From: Pedobacter indicus | GTDB taxonomy: Bacteria > Bacteroidota > Bacteroidia > Sphingobacteriales > Sphingobacteriaceae | NCBI RefSeq assembly: GCF_003449035.1 | Contig: NZ_QRGB01000001.1 | Coordinates: forward strand, 806,001 to 870,000 | Reading direction: 5' to 3' | Length of the DNA: 64,000 nucleotides | Part shown: piece by piece, positions 45,631 through 54,804 of the stretch | How positions within the stretch are numbered: position 1 is the stretch's first letter | Layout: each line of letters opens with the position of its first letter | Translations under genes and position numbers: made by a program | The notes under the pieces: generated by a model | What the model saw: only the letters and a program-made list of their open reading frames with translations | Databases searched by the model: none | What the model was told of the DNA's origin: nothing

Positions 45631-46497
45631 ATGTCTCATCCTCTTTTCAGAGTATACAAGGTTTTTTTTCTCTTTTTTTTCCCTTTTGCTGTTTTCGCAC
45701 AGACAGATAACCTGGTTGGGCAAATTGTCGCGGCAGATATCTATGATTCTGAATTGAGCCTAAATAAAGGACCATTAGAGGGACTAACGAATTCAATAGA
45801 TAAGAATACTATATACTTTAAACCATCACCGGAACCTGCATCTGAATATTTTGAAACCCGCCCCAATATCCCTGATGTGGTCAGCTGGAGGCCTGTATAT
45901 GCTAAAATTGCGAAAAGTAATGAGTGGGGTTTTACAACCGGGCCGGTTAGCTGGCAGAACAGCGGTTTCGCAAAAAAACACGGAGAATATCTGAATATTT
46001 GGAAACGTGATCGGAAAGGACGATGGAAAATAGCATTGCGTGCAGAGATAGAGCATACTGATGCTTCTCGTGAGAAAACGTTTAAGTTTGTGAATCCGGA
46101 AGATACCAAGTATTTTAAACAGAGGTCGGATAGCAGACTCAAACAACGTGCAGAAATTGTAACCAGTACTGATCGGCTGATGGGGACTGTCCTTCGCGCT
46201 GATAACGCGGTCGCATACAAAGAGTTTTTAGCTGACAATGCCCGTTTATTGTTTTCAGGCTTTTCCCCTCAAATTGGTAAAGAAAATATCATCAACTTCC
46301 TGAAAGAGAATAAAATCGATATCAAAACCGAAAATGTAGCCGTAGATCGTTCTTATAGCGGTGAGCTTGCTTATTCCTATGGCGATGCAAAAGTAATTAA
46401 AGACGATCGGGTACAGAACTTCTATTATATCCGAGTATGGGAAGTGAATGATGAGTTTAAATGGAACGTCTTGGTCGAAATGTTATTTGAGAAATAA
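45631..46497 (+). CDS. Secreted protein with NTF2-like (DUF4440-type) domain
   Basis: A 288-residue protein with a signal peptide (cleavage near AVFAQ/TD). The first part (about 25-160) and the second (about 175-288) each look like an NTF2/SnoaL-type alpha-beta barrel: LNIWKRDRKGRWKIALRAEIEH ends the first, and RVWEVNDEFKWNVLVEMLFEK ends the second, with YSYGDAKVI before it. Such domains often bind small ligands or act as scaffolds; no catalytic residues stand out. It follows cysS by 21 bases, and its stop lies within the terminator palindrome. Confidence 0.82.
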   Translation: MSHPLFRVYKVFFLFFFPFAVFAQTDNLVGQIVAADIYDSELSLNKGPLEGLTNSIDKNTIYFKPSPEPASEYFETRPNIPDVVSWRPVYAKIAKSNEWGFTTGPVSWQNSGFAKKHGEYLNIWKRDRKGRWKIALRAEIEHTDASREKTFKFVNPEDTKYFKQRSDSRLKQRAEIVTSTDRLMGTVLRADNAVAYKEFLADNARLLFSGFSPQIGKENIINFLKENKIDIKTENVAVDRSYSGELAYSYGDAKVIKDDRVQNFYYIRVWEVNDEFKWNVLVEMLFEK

Positions 46498-46523
46498 CCA
46501 ACCGGTTGGTTATTTCTCAAATA
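46484..46523. terminator. 40-bp perfect palindrome, likely bidirectional terminator
   Basis: Two 20-base arms (46484-46503 and 46504-46523) are exact reverse complements with no spacer; the centre is CCAACCGGTTGG and the outer parts are A/T-rich. It contains the stop codon of the NTF2-like gene and ends five bases before the stop of the convergent surA-like gene. Position and structure fit a shared terminator. Confidence 0.75.
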
Positions 46524-46528
46524 TAGAA

Positions 46529-47869
46529 CTACTTCCAGACATCTAGCACATCACAGGTTCCGTAATCTTCGTCTATACGGATATAAGAAGTCCTTCGTCT
46601 TTTCTCAAACCAGTCTGCCACTATTTTATTCATTTTTTCATCAAGTGCAGCTTCTTTGATTTTTGCATAATCCTGTTGCAGGTTTGCTTGGTGCGGTGCG
46701 GTTCTTGACTTTAAATAAACCAGGCGGTATGCATCTTTTCCGTCGGCACCGGTGAACTTGCTGGCCCGTGAAAACTGACCTGGTTCTAAGGTGTCGATTG
46801 CAGTAAAGATTCCTGCATCGAGTTGCTCAACAGGAATGTATGTGGTCCTGGTTTGCGTATTCTCTGCATTCAGGATCATTCCACCGTTATATTTTGTTTC
46901 CTTATTATCTGAGTAAATGGCCGCTGCATTATAAAAATCAAGTTTGCCAGTTGTGATTTCCTTGTATACGCTATCCGCCAATTTCTGCGCACGCTCCAAA
47001 CTCGCAGCGGTAGGAACGATGGATATCAAGATATGGCGAACTTTAACCTGTTCACCGCGGCGTTCTAACACTTGTAGGATATGGTAACCAAATTCTGTTT
47101 CGAATACTTTGGAAACTTCTCCCGCTTTCAGCCGGAAAGCTACCGCTGAAAATTCTTTTACGAAAGTGCTACGATCAGCAAAAGGCATTTCTCCTCCTTC
47201 AGAAGCTGATCCAGGGTCCTGTGAATATATTCTGGCCAAGGTTCCGAAATCTTTCCCACCAAGAATTTCCTGCCGGATAGATTCTGCACGGTCATAAAAG
47301 GGTTTCTTTTCCTCATCAGTAAGCTTCGGCTGGAAAACAATTTCTCCAACTTCCACTTCAGTACCGAAGTTGGGGAGACTATCGGTTGGAATGTCATTAA
47401 AGTACTTCTCGACTTCGGCAGGAGTCACATCAATCCCCTCGGTTATCTTTTGTTGCATTTTGTTGGCAACGATCATTTCACGAATTGTTGGACGCATCTC
47501 CTCTTTGTATTGAAGCAAGGAGCGGTTTAAGAATTGCTCAAGTCTTTCTTGGCCGCCGGCTTGATTAGACATATAGCGCAATCTTCTGTTGATATTATCA
47601 TCAACCTCATCTTCCGTCACTTCTATTGAATCAATGGCTGCTTGCTGTGCAAGTAATTTCTGCGTAAGTAATTGATGTAAAAAAATGCATTTTACAGAAT
47701 TATCTGCCGCCTCTCCTTGCGCTAAGTATTGAGCATATTGATTTTCGACTTCAGACTTTAATATAATATTTTTACCTACCACTGCTACAACTTTATCAAC
47801 TTCTTGCGCTTTCGCTGAGTAACCGAAGGCAAGAAAGATGAATACCAGTACGCTTAGAGACTTCTTCAT
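46529..47869 (-). CDS. SurA-like periplasmic peptidyl-prolyl isomerase
   Basis: A 446-residue secreted protein (signal peptide ending SAKA/QE). The SurA N-terminal chaperone domain (about 22-165, VDKVVAVVGKNIILKSEVENQYAQYL...LLTQKLLAQQAAID) is followed by two parvulin domains: about 172-270 (EVGEIVF...FGTLARIYSQDPGSASEGGEMPFADR...FGYHILQVLER) and about 273-390 (VKVRHILISIVP...YNGGMIL). It helps outer-membrane proteins fold. Its ATG overlaps the stop of the next upstream gene by four bases, so the two are coupled. Confidence 0.93.
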   Translation of the reverse strand: MKKSLSVLVFIFLAFGYSAKAQEVDKVVAVVGKNIILKSEVENQYAQYLAQGEAADNSVKCIFLHQLLTQKLLAQQAAIDSIEVTEDEVDDNINRRLRYMSNQAGGQERLEQFLNRSLLQYKEEMRPTIREMIVANKMQQKITEGIDVTPAEVEKYFNDIPTDSLPNFGTEVEVGEIVFQPKLTDEEKKPFYDRAESIRQEILGGKDFGTLARIYSQDPGSASEGGEMPFADRSTFVKEFSAVAFRLKAGEVSKVFETEFGYHILQVLERRGEQVKVRHILISIVPTAASLERAQKLADSVYKEITTGKLDFYNAAAIYSDNKETKYNGGMILNAENTQTRTTYIPVEQLDAGIFTAIDTLEPGQFSRASKFTGADGKDAYRLVYLKSRTAPHQANLQQDYAKIKEAALDEKMNKIVADWFEKRRRTSYIRIDEDYGTCDVLDVWK

Positions 47870-48732
47870 TGGTTATATATTTCTATTTTTTTATTATTTC
47901 TAGCATTTTCTAAAATTTCCTTTTCCTCACGGTTAATCAGATCGATCTTTCTCCGGTTCAGAATCAGGTTTCGAATATTATTGCGTTCAATATCCAGAGG
48001 AGATCTGCTGTCCTTGAATTTTGAATCATGCAAAATTATCAGATATATTTTATTGTTCTCATTTATTTGAAAGATATGTTCATAATTTCGGTAATTATTC
48101 TCATCAATCTGTTTAATAGGAGTCTTTTTGGCTATCTCCTCGAGATAGTACCAAGACGTATCGCTCAATGAATAGTTTGTCGAATAGCTTTTGCAATACT
48201 GTAACAGTAGGTTTCTGGATTCAAGCTCGTCCGACGCAAACCATTTCTTCACCCGGTCCAACTCAGGAGCATCAGCATTAAGCTCAATAAATGAAACTTT
48301 GAAAATCGGACGTCGCAAGACAAACGTGTCTTCGTGCTCGATATAATAGTTGCTAATTTCCTCTTCTGTAACCAGTGTGTCTAACTGATCTTTAATCAAA
48401 GCTTGTTCAAGCTCATAAATAATCAATGAGTTTCGATATTCCTCAATTTGCTTTTCAATTTGTTTGACATCGATTTTTACATTTGTCTGCGCATGATGCA
48501 CCAAGGCTTTCTGCCGCTGCCATTGTTCGATATAAGCATTGATCAGGTTAGCGCTGTCCGTTTCTGAAATATCCGGATTAATAATGCCATTCAGGTCAGC
48601 CTGATACAAATAGGAATCGTAAGCACGAGCAACTGGCTCTGAATCGCCCTTCTGTTTGCATGCGCTGAATGACAATACGGTGATAACGATACCGCTGTAA
48701 ATTCCGATAATGAAATTCTGATGATGTCTCAA
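47866..48732 (-). CDS. SurA-N-like lipoprotein without parvulin domain
   Basis: A 288-residue lipoprotein (LSFSAC, Cys at about 25). The helical part (about 50-130: NLINAYIEQWQRQKALVHHAQTNV...IEEYRNSLIIYELEQALIKDQLDTLVTEEEISNYYIEH) resembles the N-terminal domain of SurA/PpiC chaperones, and the end (about 250-285) is a basic helix. I see no parvulin signature, so isomerase activity is unlikely. It overlaps the surA-like gene by four bases, suggesting a joint role in outer-membrane protein or lipoprotein biogenesis. Confidence 0.85.
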   Translation of the reverse strand: MRHHQNFIIGIYSGIVITVLSFSACKQKGDSEPVARAYDSYLYQADLNGIINPDISETDSANLINAYIEQWQRQKALVHHAQTNVKIDVKQIEKQIEEYRNSLIIYELEQALIKDQLDTLVTEEEISNYYIEHEDTFVLRRPIFKVSFIELNADAPELDRVKKWFASDELESRNLLLQYCKSYSTNYSLSDTSWYYLEEIAKKTPIKQIDENNYRNYEHIFQINENNKIYLIILHDSKFKDSRSPLDIERNNIRNLILNRRKIDLINREEKEILENARNNKKIEIYNQ

Positions 48733-48859
48733 ACTACTCTCTTATTCTTCCTTTTTTTATTCAAAAAAGTAGAACCGCTAAGTTAATTATTTCTAGTATA
48801 ATAGGTCTTATTTTAACGATTTTTAACAAACAACCTCTCTGCGTTCAATTTGGATTAGC

Positions 48860-48867
48860 TAACTTTG
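48860..48867 (+). promoter_or_regulatory. -7 element (TAACTTTG) abutting the 186-residue gene
   Basis: An exact TAnnTTTG match with five bases before the ATG at 48873. -33 element unclear. Confidence 0.55.
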
Positions 48868-48872
48868 ATGCT

Positions 48873-49433
48873 ATGAGCGCCCTCAATACAAAAAACTCGC
48901 ATGCCCTTCGATCCTTTATGACGGAAACCGTGTTTGATATTGATTTTACGCTTCCGAGTGATATCGGCGCGGATAACATAAAAGCTGCTTCGGTTGAGGA
49001 AAATCATGTTGCAGAACCTGTTAATCCGGAGTCCAAGCCAAAGCAGGTGCTACAGGTTTACGGCAGCAATCGCAAGAATATCCTTTTTATTGTAGACAAT
49101 GCGGATGTTAGTTTTTTCTCGCGAGAAGCTGAGTTGGCTTTTTTAAAGACTCTCGATGCCATGAAGCTAAATTTGTCCGATGTAGCAGTCATCAACAGGG
49201 CTTCTCTGGATCCGGATCTAAGTTTCGATACCCTTAAGAAAGAATTGTCGCCTGTCTATAGTGTTTTTTTGGGGTCCAACCCTTCCGATCTGCATATTGG
49301 AGAATACGTTGAAAATATCTGGAATCAACATGATGGTGTGCATCTCATCAAAACACATAGCTTTGATGAGATGTTGACCGATGTCGACAAGAAGCGAGCC
49401 TTTTGGAATGCAGTAAAACTGATAAACAAATGA
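48873..49433 (+). CDS. Conserved protein of unknown function
   Basis: A 186-residue cytoplasmic protein with no signal peptide. The first 70 residues are acidic and probably flexible; the rest alternates strands and helices ([41 protein letters not shown]...[14 protein letters not shown]...[28 protein letters not shown]), like a small Rossmann-type domain. I do not recognise the family, though similar proteins seem to occur in this position next to an ITPase gene in relatives. It is four bases from rdgB and probably cotranscribed. Confidence 0.8.
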   Translation: MSALNTKNSHALRSFMTETVFDIDFTLPSDIGADNIKAASVEENHVAEPVNPESKPKQVLQVYGSNRKNILFIVDNADVSFFSREAELAFLKTLDAMKLNLSDVAVINRASLDPDLSFDTLKKELSPVYSVFLGSNPSDLHIGEYVENIWNQHDGVHLIKTHSFDEMLTDVDKKRAFWNAVKLINK

Positions 49434-49437
49434 TGGT

Positions 49438-50013
49438 ATGAAAGAAATCGTATTTGCAACTAATAATATGCACAAACTGCAAGAAGTCAGGTCGATACTA
49501 GGGGATAGGGTCACTCTGCTTAGTTTGCAGGATATCGGATGCGATGTAGATATTCCAGAAACGGGACGTACTTTACAGGAAAACGCGGGAATCAAGAGCA
49601 AATATGTATTTGAACGTTACCGGATGAATTGTTTTGCAGATGATTCCGGTTTGGAAGTGGAAGCGCTTGGCGGAGAGCCTGGTGTGTATTCCGCCCGGTA
49701 TTCCGGATCGCGGGATATGGCGAAGAACATTCAACACCTGCTGGAAAAACTAGATGGTCAAACCAACCGAATGGCCTGCTTTAAAACGGTTATTTCCCTT
49801 ATTCTTGATGGCAGGGAATACCTCTTTGAGGGTAAAATAGAAGGGCGTATTATTCATGAAAAGATCGGGGACAAGGGTTTTGGCTATGATCCCATCTTTG
49901 TGCCAGATGGATACTCTAAAACTTTTGCAGAGATGGATCCGGAAGAAAAGAATGCCATTAGTCATCGTGCCATTGCTGTGGCAAATCTCACAGACTTTTT
50001 GTTTACCCTGTGA
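49438..50013 (+). CDS. rdgB: Non-canonical purine NTP pyrophosphatase (RdgB/HAM1)
   Basis: A 191-residue enzyme that hydrolyses ITP, dITP and XTP and so keeps deaminated purines out of nucleic acids. Family motifs are [16 protein letters not shown] (4-19), [25 protein letters not shown] (about 62-86) and [19 protein letters not shown] (about 144-162), with [10 protein letters not shown] at the end. Length is normal. It ends 190 bases before the convergent LptA-like gene. Confidence 0.96.
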   Translation: MKEIVFATNNMHKLQEVRSILGDRVTLLSLQDIGCDVDIPETGRTLQENAGIKSKYVFERYRMNCFADDSGLEVEALGGEPGVYSARYSGSRDMAKNIQHLLEKLDGQTNRMACFKTVISLILDGREYLFEGKIEGRIIHEKIGDKGFGYDPIFVPDGYSKTFAEMDPEEKNAISHRAIAVANLTDFLFTL

Positions 50014-50096
50014 ACAAAAACACCGATCGGAGAATAAACAAACTCGTCTAAACTCGAAAATACCTTGTTTTACTCCATTGGTGAATGACGGTATAA

Positions 50097-50104
50097 TATT
50101 TTTG
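50097..50104 (+). promoter_or_regulatory. Possible stray -7 element (TATTTTTG) in the rdgB-lptA-like gap
   Basis: An exact TAnnTTTG with a TTG 16 bases upstream, but it points toward the 3' end of a convergent gene, with only a 12-codon ATG frame behind it (50107-50145). It could drive a short or antisense RNA, or be chance. The rest of the 50014-50204 gap shows nothing else I can name. Confidence 0.25.
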
Positions 50105-50204
50105 TAATGACTTCCTATTTTCGACGAAATATTCGAATGCAATAGGGATTCAGTTGGGAATTAATAGGCAAATATACTATACATGGTCGTTACCATATTT
50201 TTCC

Positions 50205-52787
50205 CTAATTATTCTGGTTTTCGCTTTGTGTGTTGCTGTTCTCCGGTTCGGCAGGTTTTTCTCCCTCTTCGGTTTTTAGGGGTTCAGAGCCTGTTTGTTC
50301 TTCGCCCTCCAGTAAAATCTCCATCTGCTCGTCGGCTTCCTCCATTTTTCTCTCCGTGTCGGGAGTCATCATCGGGTTTTCGCCTTCATCATCGTCCGTT
50401 GTCGGTGTAGCCTCCTTGTTCAGGTTTTCTGTTGGGATGATCTCTTCCTTTGACTTAGGTCGCAGTTCTGGTTTCCAGATAAAGCCTTCCAGTATCTCCA
50501 GATCACGTGGAATCATGCCTATTGGGTAGTAAACATTTTCCACTTTGCGGATAGAGGTAACAGTCGACATCTGTTGGTTCTCGAAGTTGACCTTTATACG
50601 GCTACTTAAGCTACGGAGCATGCCCGTTCGTATGCTGTCTTCAACTGTATAATAAATACTTTCGGCATTTCCGTCTACATAGATACGGTCTAATTCGCCA
50701 TTTTCGAAATAGCCTGTAATCTTTCGGCCTTTGATTTGATTAAATTTGGTTGAATCGAGCTCTGTGTTTACAATAAAGGCATTCCGGTCAAAGAGTACAT
50801 TTTCCATACGCTGATCCTTCAGCAGCATATAAACGCTGTCCGCTGTTAATTGTGACCCTTGTGACCAGATCAGTGGATCTCCGTAACATCGGATGATCGA
50901 GTCAGCATAGCTATAGTATGCTGAATCGGCGATAGCCTGAAGGTCTGATTTGAAGATCTTGACGTTGTGGAAAGCGAGAACGACCCTAGTTTCCGCCGTA
51001 TCCGTCTGAAGGGAGTCCGTGCGACCGCTGAGTGCGCGTTCAGTGGCATCGTTCAGGATGCTGTCGGCCGTGGATAACGCAGGTGCATTCAGGCTACTAT
51101 CTAGCGCGACCAGCGAATCGATGGTCATCGCGGTGCTGTCGGCTAGTCCAAGGCTGTCTGTTGGTTGAAGATCAGTGATTTGAGCCTTGATACTGTCAAT
51201 GGTGGAGCTTTTTTCCTGGTTTTTTTCAGCCTGTTTGATGCTATCGGCAGCAGCTTTTTTCAAACGTTTAGCTTCCTTTTCTTTCTGCCTTTCCAACTTG
51301 CGAATTGCTCTTCTCTCGCTTCTACTCAAGTCTTTCTTGCCGAGGGTGGAGTCTACAGCAGCGGAGTCGGTATTGAGTCCCTTCTCTAAAGAATCGATGC
51401 GAAGACTGTCACTCGCTGCTACTGGAGCTGCAAGCTGTTTTTTAACTGAATCAACCTGCGTGGTATCTCCTACGAGTGAATCCGTGGATAAGATTGTTTT
51501 GGAGCTATCCCGACCGATGATGGATCTTGTGGAATCAGCCTCATCTTCTACAAAATCTAAGGAATCGGCATCGTCGGGCTGTCGACTGATAATCGAATTT
51601 CCTTCGCCGTAATCCATCTGTTCATATTCTTCTACTTCTTCTTCGAGCGTATCGTCCTCTTTACCCAGTTTTAAGTTGAGCGGAATAAAATCTTTTAGAG
51701 GAATCACCCGCGAGATGAGCGTATCGGCCGTCATGTAGGTAGAATCTTTTTTATTGCTTTCAGGAAGATCGATGCTGCCGTTTGTAGCACTTTGTGAAGT
51801 ATCTGAGGGGTTTTGGCCGACATCGGTCTCTAGGAGGCTATTCTCCTCTTGCGACATTGTGACTGTATCTACGGCAAGATTCAGGGTATCACTATTATTG
51901 CTAGTCGAGTCGTTGTTGGTTGAATCATCCGTTGCCAGAACAATATACGCGTTTTGGGTCATCAAGGTCGTTTGCGTAGCTTTGTCATAGGTTCCGAGCT
52001 GACTATACATTACGGTTTGTTGTGCTGTATCAACGAAAACTACATTTTTGACTGCACGACCATTCCCTGTGAGCCCGTCGTAGTACAAGCTGTCGCCCCT
52101 AAAAAATTTACTTCCTTCTGTATACAGATTGTTTTTTCCAAAGCGAGCCTGTTCTGATTCAGTATTATAATCCCCGTTTTCTGTATACAGATTCCCGTTA
52201 TCGCTCTTGATGTTGGTTGGTCCGTAAAAGTAGGTCATCTTAGACGCTGTATTATAGCGCATGCTGTCCGTTAAGATTAGGGCTCCTTTCGATTGGACAA
52301 TTACATCCTCCCGAAAATAGGCATCCTGGCTATTCTCGAAATAGAATCCTTTATCGCTTGTCAATGTATCCGTACCATTGATGATGGTCCCTCCTCCATA
52401 ATAAGAGCCCACTTTGGTTCGTAGATTGTATGTGAGGTAATCGGTTGTTAAAGTAGCTTGTTGGTCTACCATCCTCACGTTACCCGTCAGTAGGGCCTGC
52501 TGGTTGCTTTCTGTGTAATGAAGCTTATCAGCATAAACGACCGTCCCATTCGGTTGTGTGATCACGACATGACCATAAGCATCGAAATAATTGTCCCCTT
52601 CGTTAAAATCGGAGCTATCTGCTGCCAGGGTACTCCCTTCATGTGCAAAAACGGGTCGGTACCAACGGAAGGAGCCGCGGTTCTGATCATAGGTCACCTT
52701 GATATTAGAGACCACGGTAATGGTCTTTTGCGCCCACAGCAAGGAGGGGAAGGTGATAATCAACAGAAATAACGCGATTTTTTTCAC
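50205..52787 (-). CDS. Large LptA/OstA-like periplasmic protein
   Basis: An 860-residue secreted protein (signal peptide ending LLWA/QK). The N-terminal part (about 20-290) is an OstA/LptA-type beta-jellyroll with repeating strands such as ADSSDFNEGDNYFDAYGHVVITQPNGTVVYADKLHY and LLTGNVRMVD, as in lipopolysaccharide transport proteins. A long Ser/Asp/Thr-rich, low-complexity insertion (about 290-590) contains many DS-repeats and a Lys-rich helix (about 475-520). A second OstA-like stretch follows (about 600-770), and the tail is Glu/Pro-rich. Start GTG 52787, five bases after a -7 element. Likely in LPS export or outer-membrane assembly. Confidence 0.87.
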   Translation of the reverse strand: MKKIALFLLIITFPSLLWAQKTITVVSNIKVTYDQNRGSFRWYRPVFAHEGSTLAADSSDFNEGDNYFDAYGHVVITQPNGTVVYADKLHYTESNQQALLTGNVRMVDQQATLTTDYLTYNLRTKVGSYYGGGTIINGTDTLTSDKGFYFENSQDAYFREDVIVQSKGALILTDSMRYNTASKMTYFYGPTNIKSDNGNLYTENGDYNTESEQARFGKNNLYTEGSKFFRGDSLYYDGLTGNGRAVKNVVFVDTAQQTVMYSQLGTYDKATQTTLMTQNAYIVLATDDSTNNDSTSNNSDTLNLAVDTVTMSQEENSLLETDVGQNPSDTSQSATNGSIDLPESNKKDSTYMTADTLISRVIPLKDFIPLNLKLGKEDDTLEEEVEEYEQMDYGEGNSIISRQPDDADSLDFVEDEADSTRSIIGRDSSKTILSTDSLVGDTTQVDSVKKQLAAPVAASDSLRIDSLEKGLNTDSAAVDSTLGKKDLSRSERRAIRKLERQKEKEAKRLKKAAADSIKQAEKNQEKSSTIDSIKAQITDLQPTDSLGLADSTAMTIDSLVALDSSLNAPALSTADSILNDATERALSGRTDSLQTDTAETRVVLAFHNVKIFKSDLQAIADSAYYSYADSIIRCYGDPLIWSQGSQLTADSVYMLLKDQRMENVLFDRNAFIVNTELDSTKFNQIKGRKITGYFENGELDRIYVDGNAESIYYTVEDSIRTGMLRSLSSRIKVNFENQQMSTVTSIRKVENVYYPIGMIPRDLEILEGFIWKPELRPKSKEEIIPTENLNKEATPTTDDDEGENPMMTPDTERKMEEADEQMEILLEGEEQTGSEPLKTEEGEKPAEPENSNTQSENQNN

Positions 52788-52792
52788 AGCTT

Positions 52793-52800
52793 CAAAAATA
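52793..52800 (-). promoter_or_regulatory. -7 element (TATTTTTG) abutting the LptA-like gene
   Basis: On the minus strand an exact TAnnTTTG match with five bases before the GTG at 52787. It is divergent from the tilS promoter 84 bases away. Confidence 0.55.
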
Positions 52801-52883
52801 CGGTTTTGCCCGATATCATTTAGATTATCTGATAAATAAATGAATTAGGGAAGTGCAAATGTTCTGCCAAAGATAAATTTCTA

Positions 52884-52891
52884 TAACTTTG
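52884..52891 (+). promoter_or_regulatory. -7 element (TAACTTTG) abutting tilS
   Basis: An exact TAnnTTTG match with three bases before the ATG at 52895. A TTG codon at 52889 that would lengthen the frame lies inside the element. Confidence 0.55.
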
Positions 52892-52894
52892 ACT

Positions 52895-54232
52895 ATGCGC
52901 TTTGTAGACAGGTTTTTGGCTTTTATTAACGAAAATCAGCTGTTTAAAGTGGAGCAATCCATTTTATTGGCTGTGAGCGGTGGCAAAGATTCGGTCTTGA
53001 TGACCGATCTTTTTGCGGAGGCTCAGCTGACTTTTGCCATTGCGCATTGCAATTTTCAACTCCGGGGGGGTGATTCAGATAAGGACGAGGCTTTTGTCAA
53101 ACAATTAGCGGAAAAACTAAGCGTCCCCTTTTATTCGGTTCGGTTTAATACAGAAGAGTATGCCGCTGCTGAGCAAGTTTCGATTCAGATGGCGGCTCGC
53201 GATCTTCGCTACCAGTGGCTAGAATCGATCCGTCATCGAGAAGATCATGATTACATTGCTGTTGCTCATCATCAAACGGATTCCGTGGAGACGGTATTGT
53301 TGAATATGTTGCGTGGTACCGGAGTGGCCGGTTTGGTTGGTATTTTGCCAAAACGCGGTGTTGTTGTCAGGCCATTGTTAGCTTACAGTGCTCAGGAGGT
53401 TAGGGATGAGGTGGCTCGGAGACAATTAATCTTTTGTGAAGATATAAGCAATAGCAGTACAAAGTACAAACGGAATAAAATCCGGTTGGATGTCCTGCCC
53501 CATTTACGAGAGCTTAATGAAGATCTAGAAACTACGTTTGCACAAAATAGCAGACGCCTTCAACTGGTCAACCAGCTAATAAGCAACCTGGTTAGCGAGT
53601 TCCGTGATACCTATTTTAAAAAACAAGGCGACGGAAGATTCAGAATTGACTTAAAAGCGGTGAAAGCACTGGATCCGCTGGATCTGTGGATGCATGAACT
53701 GTTTCATCCATACGGCTTTAGTGAATCGGTGCTTGGAGATCTGGTTTCTTCCTGGGACGATGGAACAGGTAAGCATTTCCTATCGCCGTTATATGAGATT
53801 TTGGTGGATCGTGATCATTTGATTCTAGGGCCTATTGGAGAAAAACAACAACAAGAAATTGATGTTGGTTCTTTTCCTTGCCAATTCTGGTGGTATAACG
53901 AACGTTATGCAATCAGGGTGGCCGAGAAAACGGATGTTGAAGTGGGGCAGTTTTGCGTGATGGTTGATTTCGACCAGGTAGAAATGCCTTTAACAGTTAG
54001 GTCCTGGCATGAAGGGGATCGGTTCCAGCCGTTGGGTATGCGGGGTAAAAAGAAGATAAGCGATTTGCTGATCGAACAAAAAGTGCCCCGGATCAAAAAG
54101 TTGGAGATCCCAATACTGGTTGATGCGAGGGGACTAGTTGTGGCCGTTTGGCCATGGCGCATTGGCGATGATTTTAAGATAACGACAAAAACTAAAAAAG
54201 TTATTATCTTCGAAAAAATAAAGCATGGATAA
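52895..54232 (+). CDS. tilS: tRNA(Ile)-lysidine synthase TilS
   Basis: A 445-residue enzyme that converts C34 of the CAU-anticodon tRNA-Ile to lysidine so that it reads AUA. The PP-loop motif SGGKDS is at about residues 28-33 (LLAVSGGKDSVLM), with HCNFQLRGGDSDKDEAFV and VAHHQTDSVETVLLNMLRGTGVAGLVGI following, and a C-terminal TilS domain with RSWHEGDRFQPLGMRGKKKISDLL. ATG 52895 is chosen because the upstream TTG is in the promoter. It overlaps the next gene by eight bases. Confidence 0.95.
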   Translation: MRFVDRFLAFINENQLFKVEQSILLAVSGGKDSVLMTDLFAEAQLTFAIAHCNFQLRGGDSDKDEAFVKQLAEKLSVPFYSVRFNTEEYAAAEQVSIQMAARDLRYQWLESIRHREDHDYIAVAHHQTDSVETVLLNMLRGTGVAGLVGILPKRGVVVRPLLAYSAQEVRDEVARRQLIFCEDISNSSTKYKRNKIRLDVLPHLRELNEDLETTFAQNSRRLQLVNQLISNLVSEFRDTYFKKQGDGRFRIDLKAVKALDPLDLWMHELFHPYGFSESVLGDLVSSWDDGTGKHFLSPLYEILVDRDHLILGPIGEKQQQEIDVGSFPCQFWWYNERYAIRVAEKTDVEVGQFCVMVDFDQVEMPLTVRSWHEGDRFQPLGMRGKKKISDLLIEQKVPRIKKLEIPILVDARGLVVAVWPWRIGDDFKITTKTKKVIIFEKIKHG

Positions 54233-54719
54233 GCCACTGTATATAGAAAAGCAATATCTCGGCCGTGATCGCGGTTGGCTGAGTGTACGCTTGCTGTTAG
54301 CGCTTTTCTGTTTTGCCGCTTACTACCTGAACATTGAGCGGGAGGAAAGCAGCCGTTTATTCCTTGTCGCGGGAGCTATTATTGTTTTTGTATCTATTGT
54401 CATGATGTATATGCTTCATTACCAGATTGTAGTTTTGAATCATAGCATCAGGCTAAGTGGCTTGTGGACAACCAGGTTGGTTAAGATAGACCTTCATAGC
54501 GTTATCCGAGTAGAGCGGAAACCCTACAGTACTTTCCTGATTAATAACCCCGTCTACAATCTACATCAAAAAGGGAAGATTCGTTTTTATGCGGGAGGGA
54601 AGGATGCAGTATGGCTGACAGACCGTGATGGTTTGGTGTATATAATTGGTAGTCAGCGATCTAATGAGCTTGTGGCAGTCGTGGAAAAAGTTCTGAAAAA
54701 TAATAAACCTATAGAGTGA
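54225..54719 (+). CDS. Membrane protein with PH-like soluble domain
   Basis: A 164-residue protein with two hydrophobic segments (about 20-38 and 43-63) and a C-terminal region of strands (IVVLNHSIRLSGLWTTRLVKIDLHSVIRVERKPY...GKIRFYAGGKDAVWLTDRDGLVYIIGSQRSNELVAVVEKVLK) that looks like a bacterial PH domain. Its ATG overlaps the end of tilS, so the two are coupled. Function unknown; I recognise no named family with certainty. Confidence 0.8.
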   Translation: MDKPLYIEKQYLGRDRGWLSVRLLLALFCFAAYYLNIEREESSRLFLVAGAIIVFVSIVMMYMLHYQIVVLNHSIRLSGLWTTRLVKIDLHSVIRVERKPYSTFLINNPVYNLHQKGKIRFYAGGKDAVWLTDRDGLVYIIGSQRSNELVAVVEKVLKNNKPIE

Positions 54720-54763
54720 CATATTTTTGACTTAGATGGTAATCTGGTTAAACTCTTTTTTAG

Positions 54764-54771
54764 TAAATTTG
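54764..54771 (+). promoter_or_regulatory. -7 element (TAAATTTG) before the DUF4834-type gene
   Basis: An exact TAnnTTTG match, 33 bases before the ATG at 54805. -33 element weak. Confidence 0.5.
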
Positions 54772-54804
54772 TTATCTATCAGTAAGTAAGAAGATTTTTT
54801 ATAT

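Noticed and set aside
45741-46238. 165-codon open frame opposite the NTF2-like gene
   Set aside because: The + strand frame has a signal peptide and a recognisable fold; the opposite frame is a shadow with Ser/Arg-rich composition.
50107-50145. Twelve-codon peptide behind the promoter-like element at 50097
   Set aside because: Too short, with no ribosome-binding context and no sign of conservation; it is mentioned only as part of the gap.
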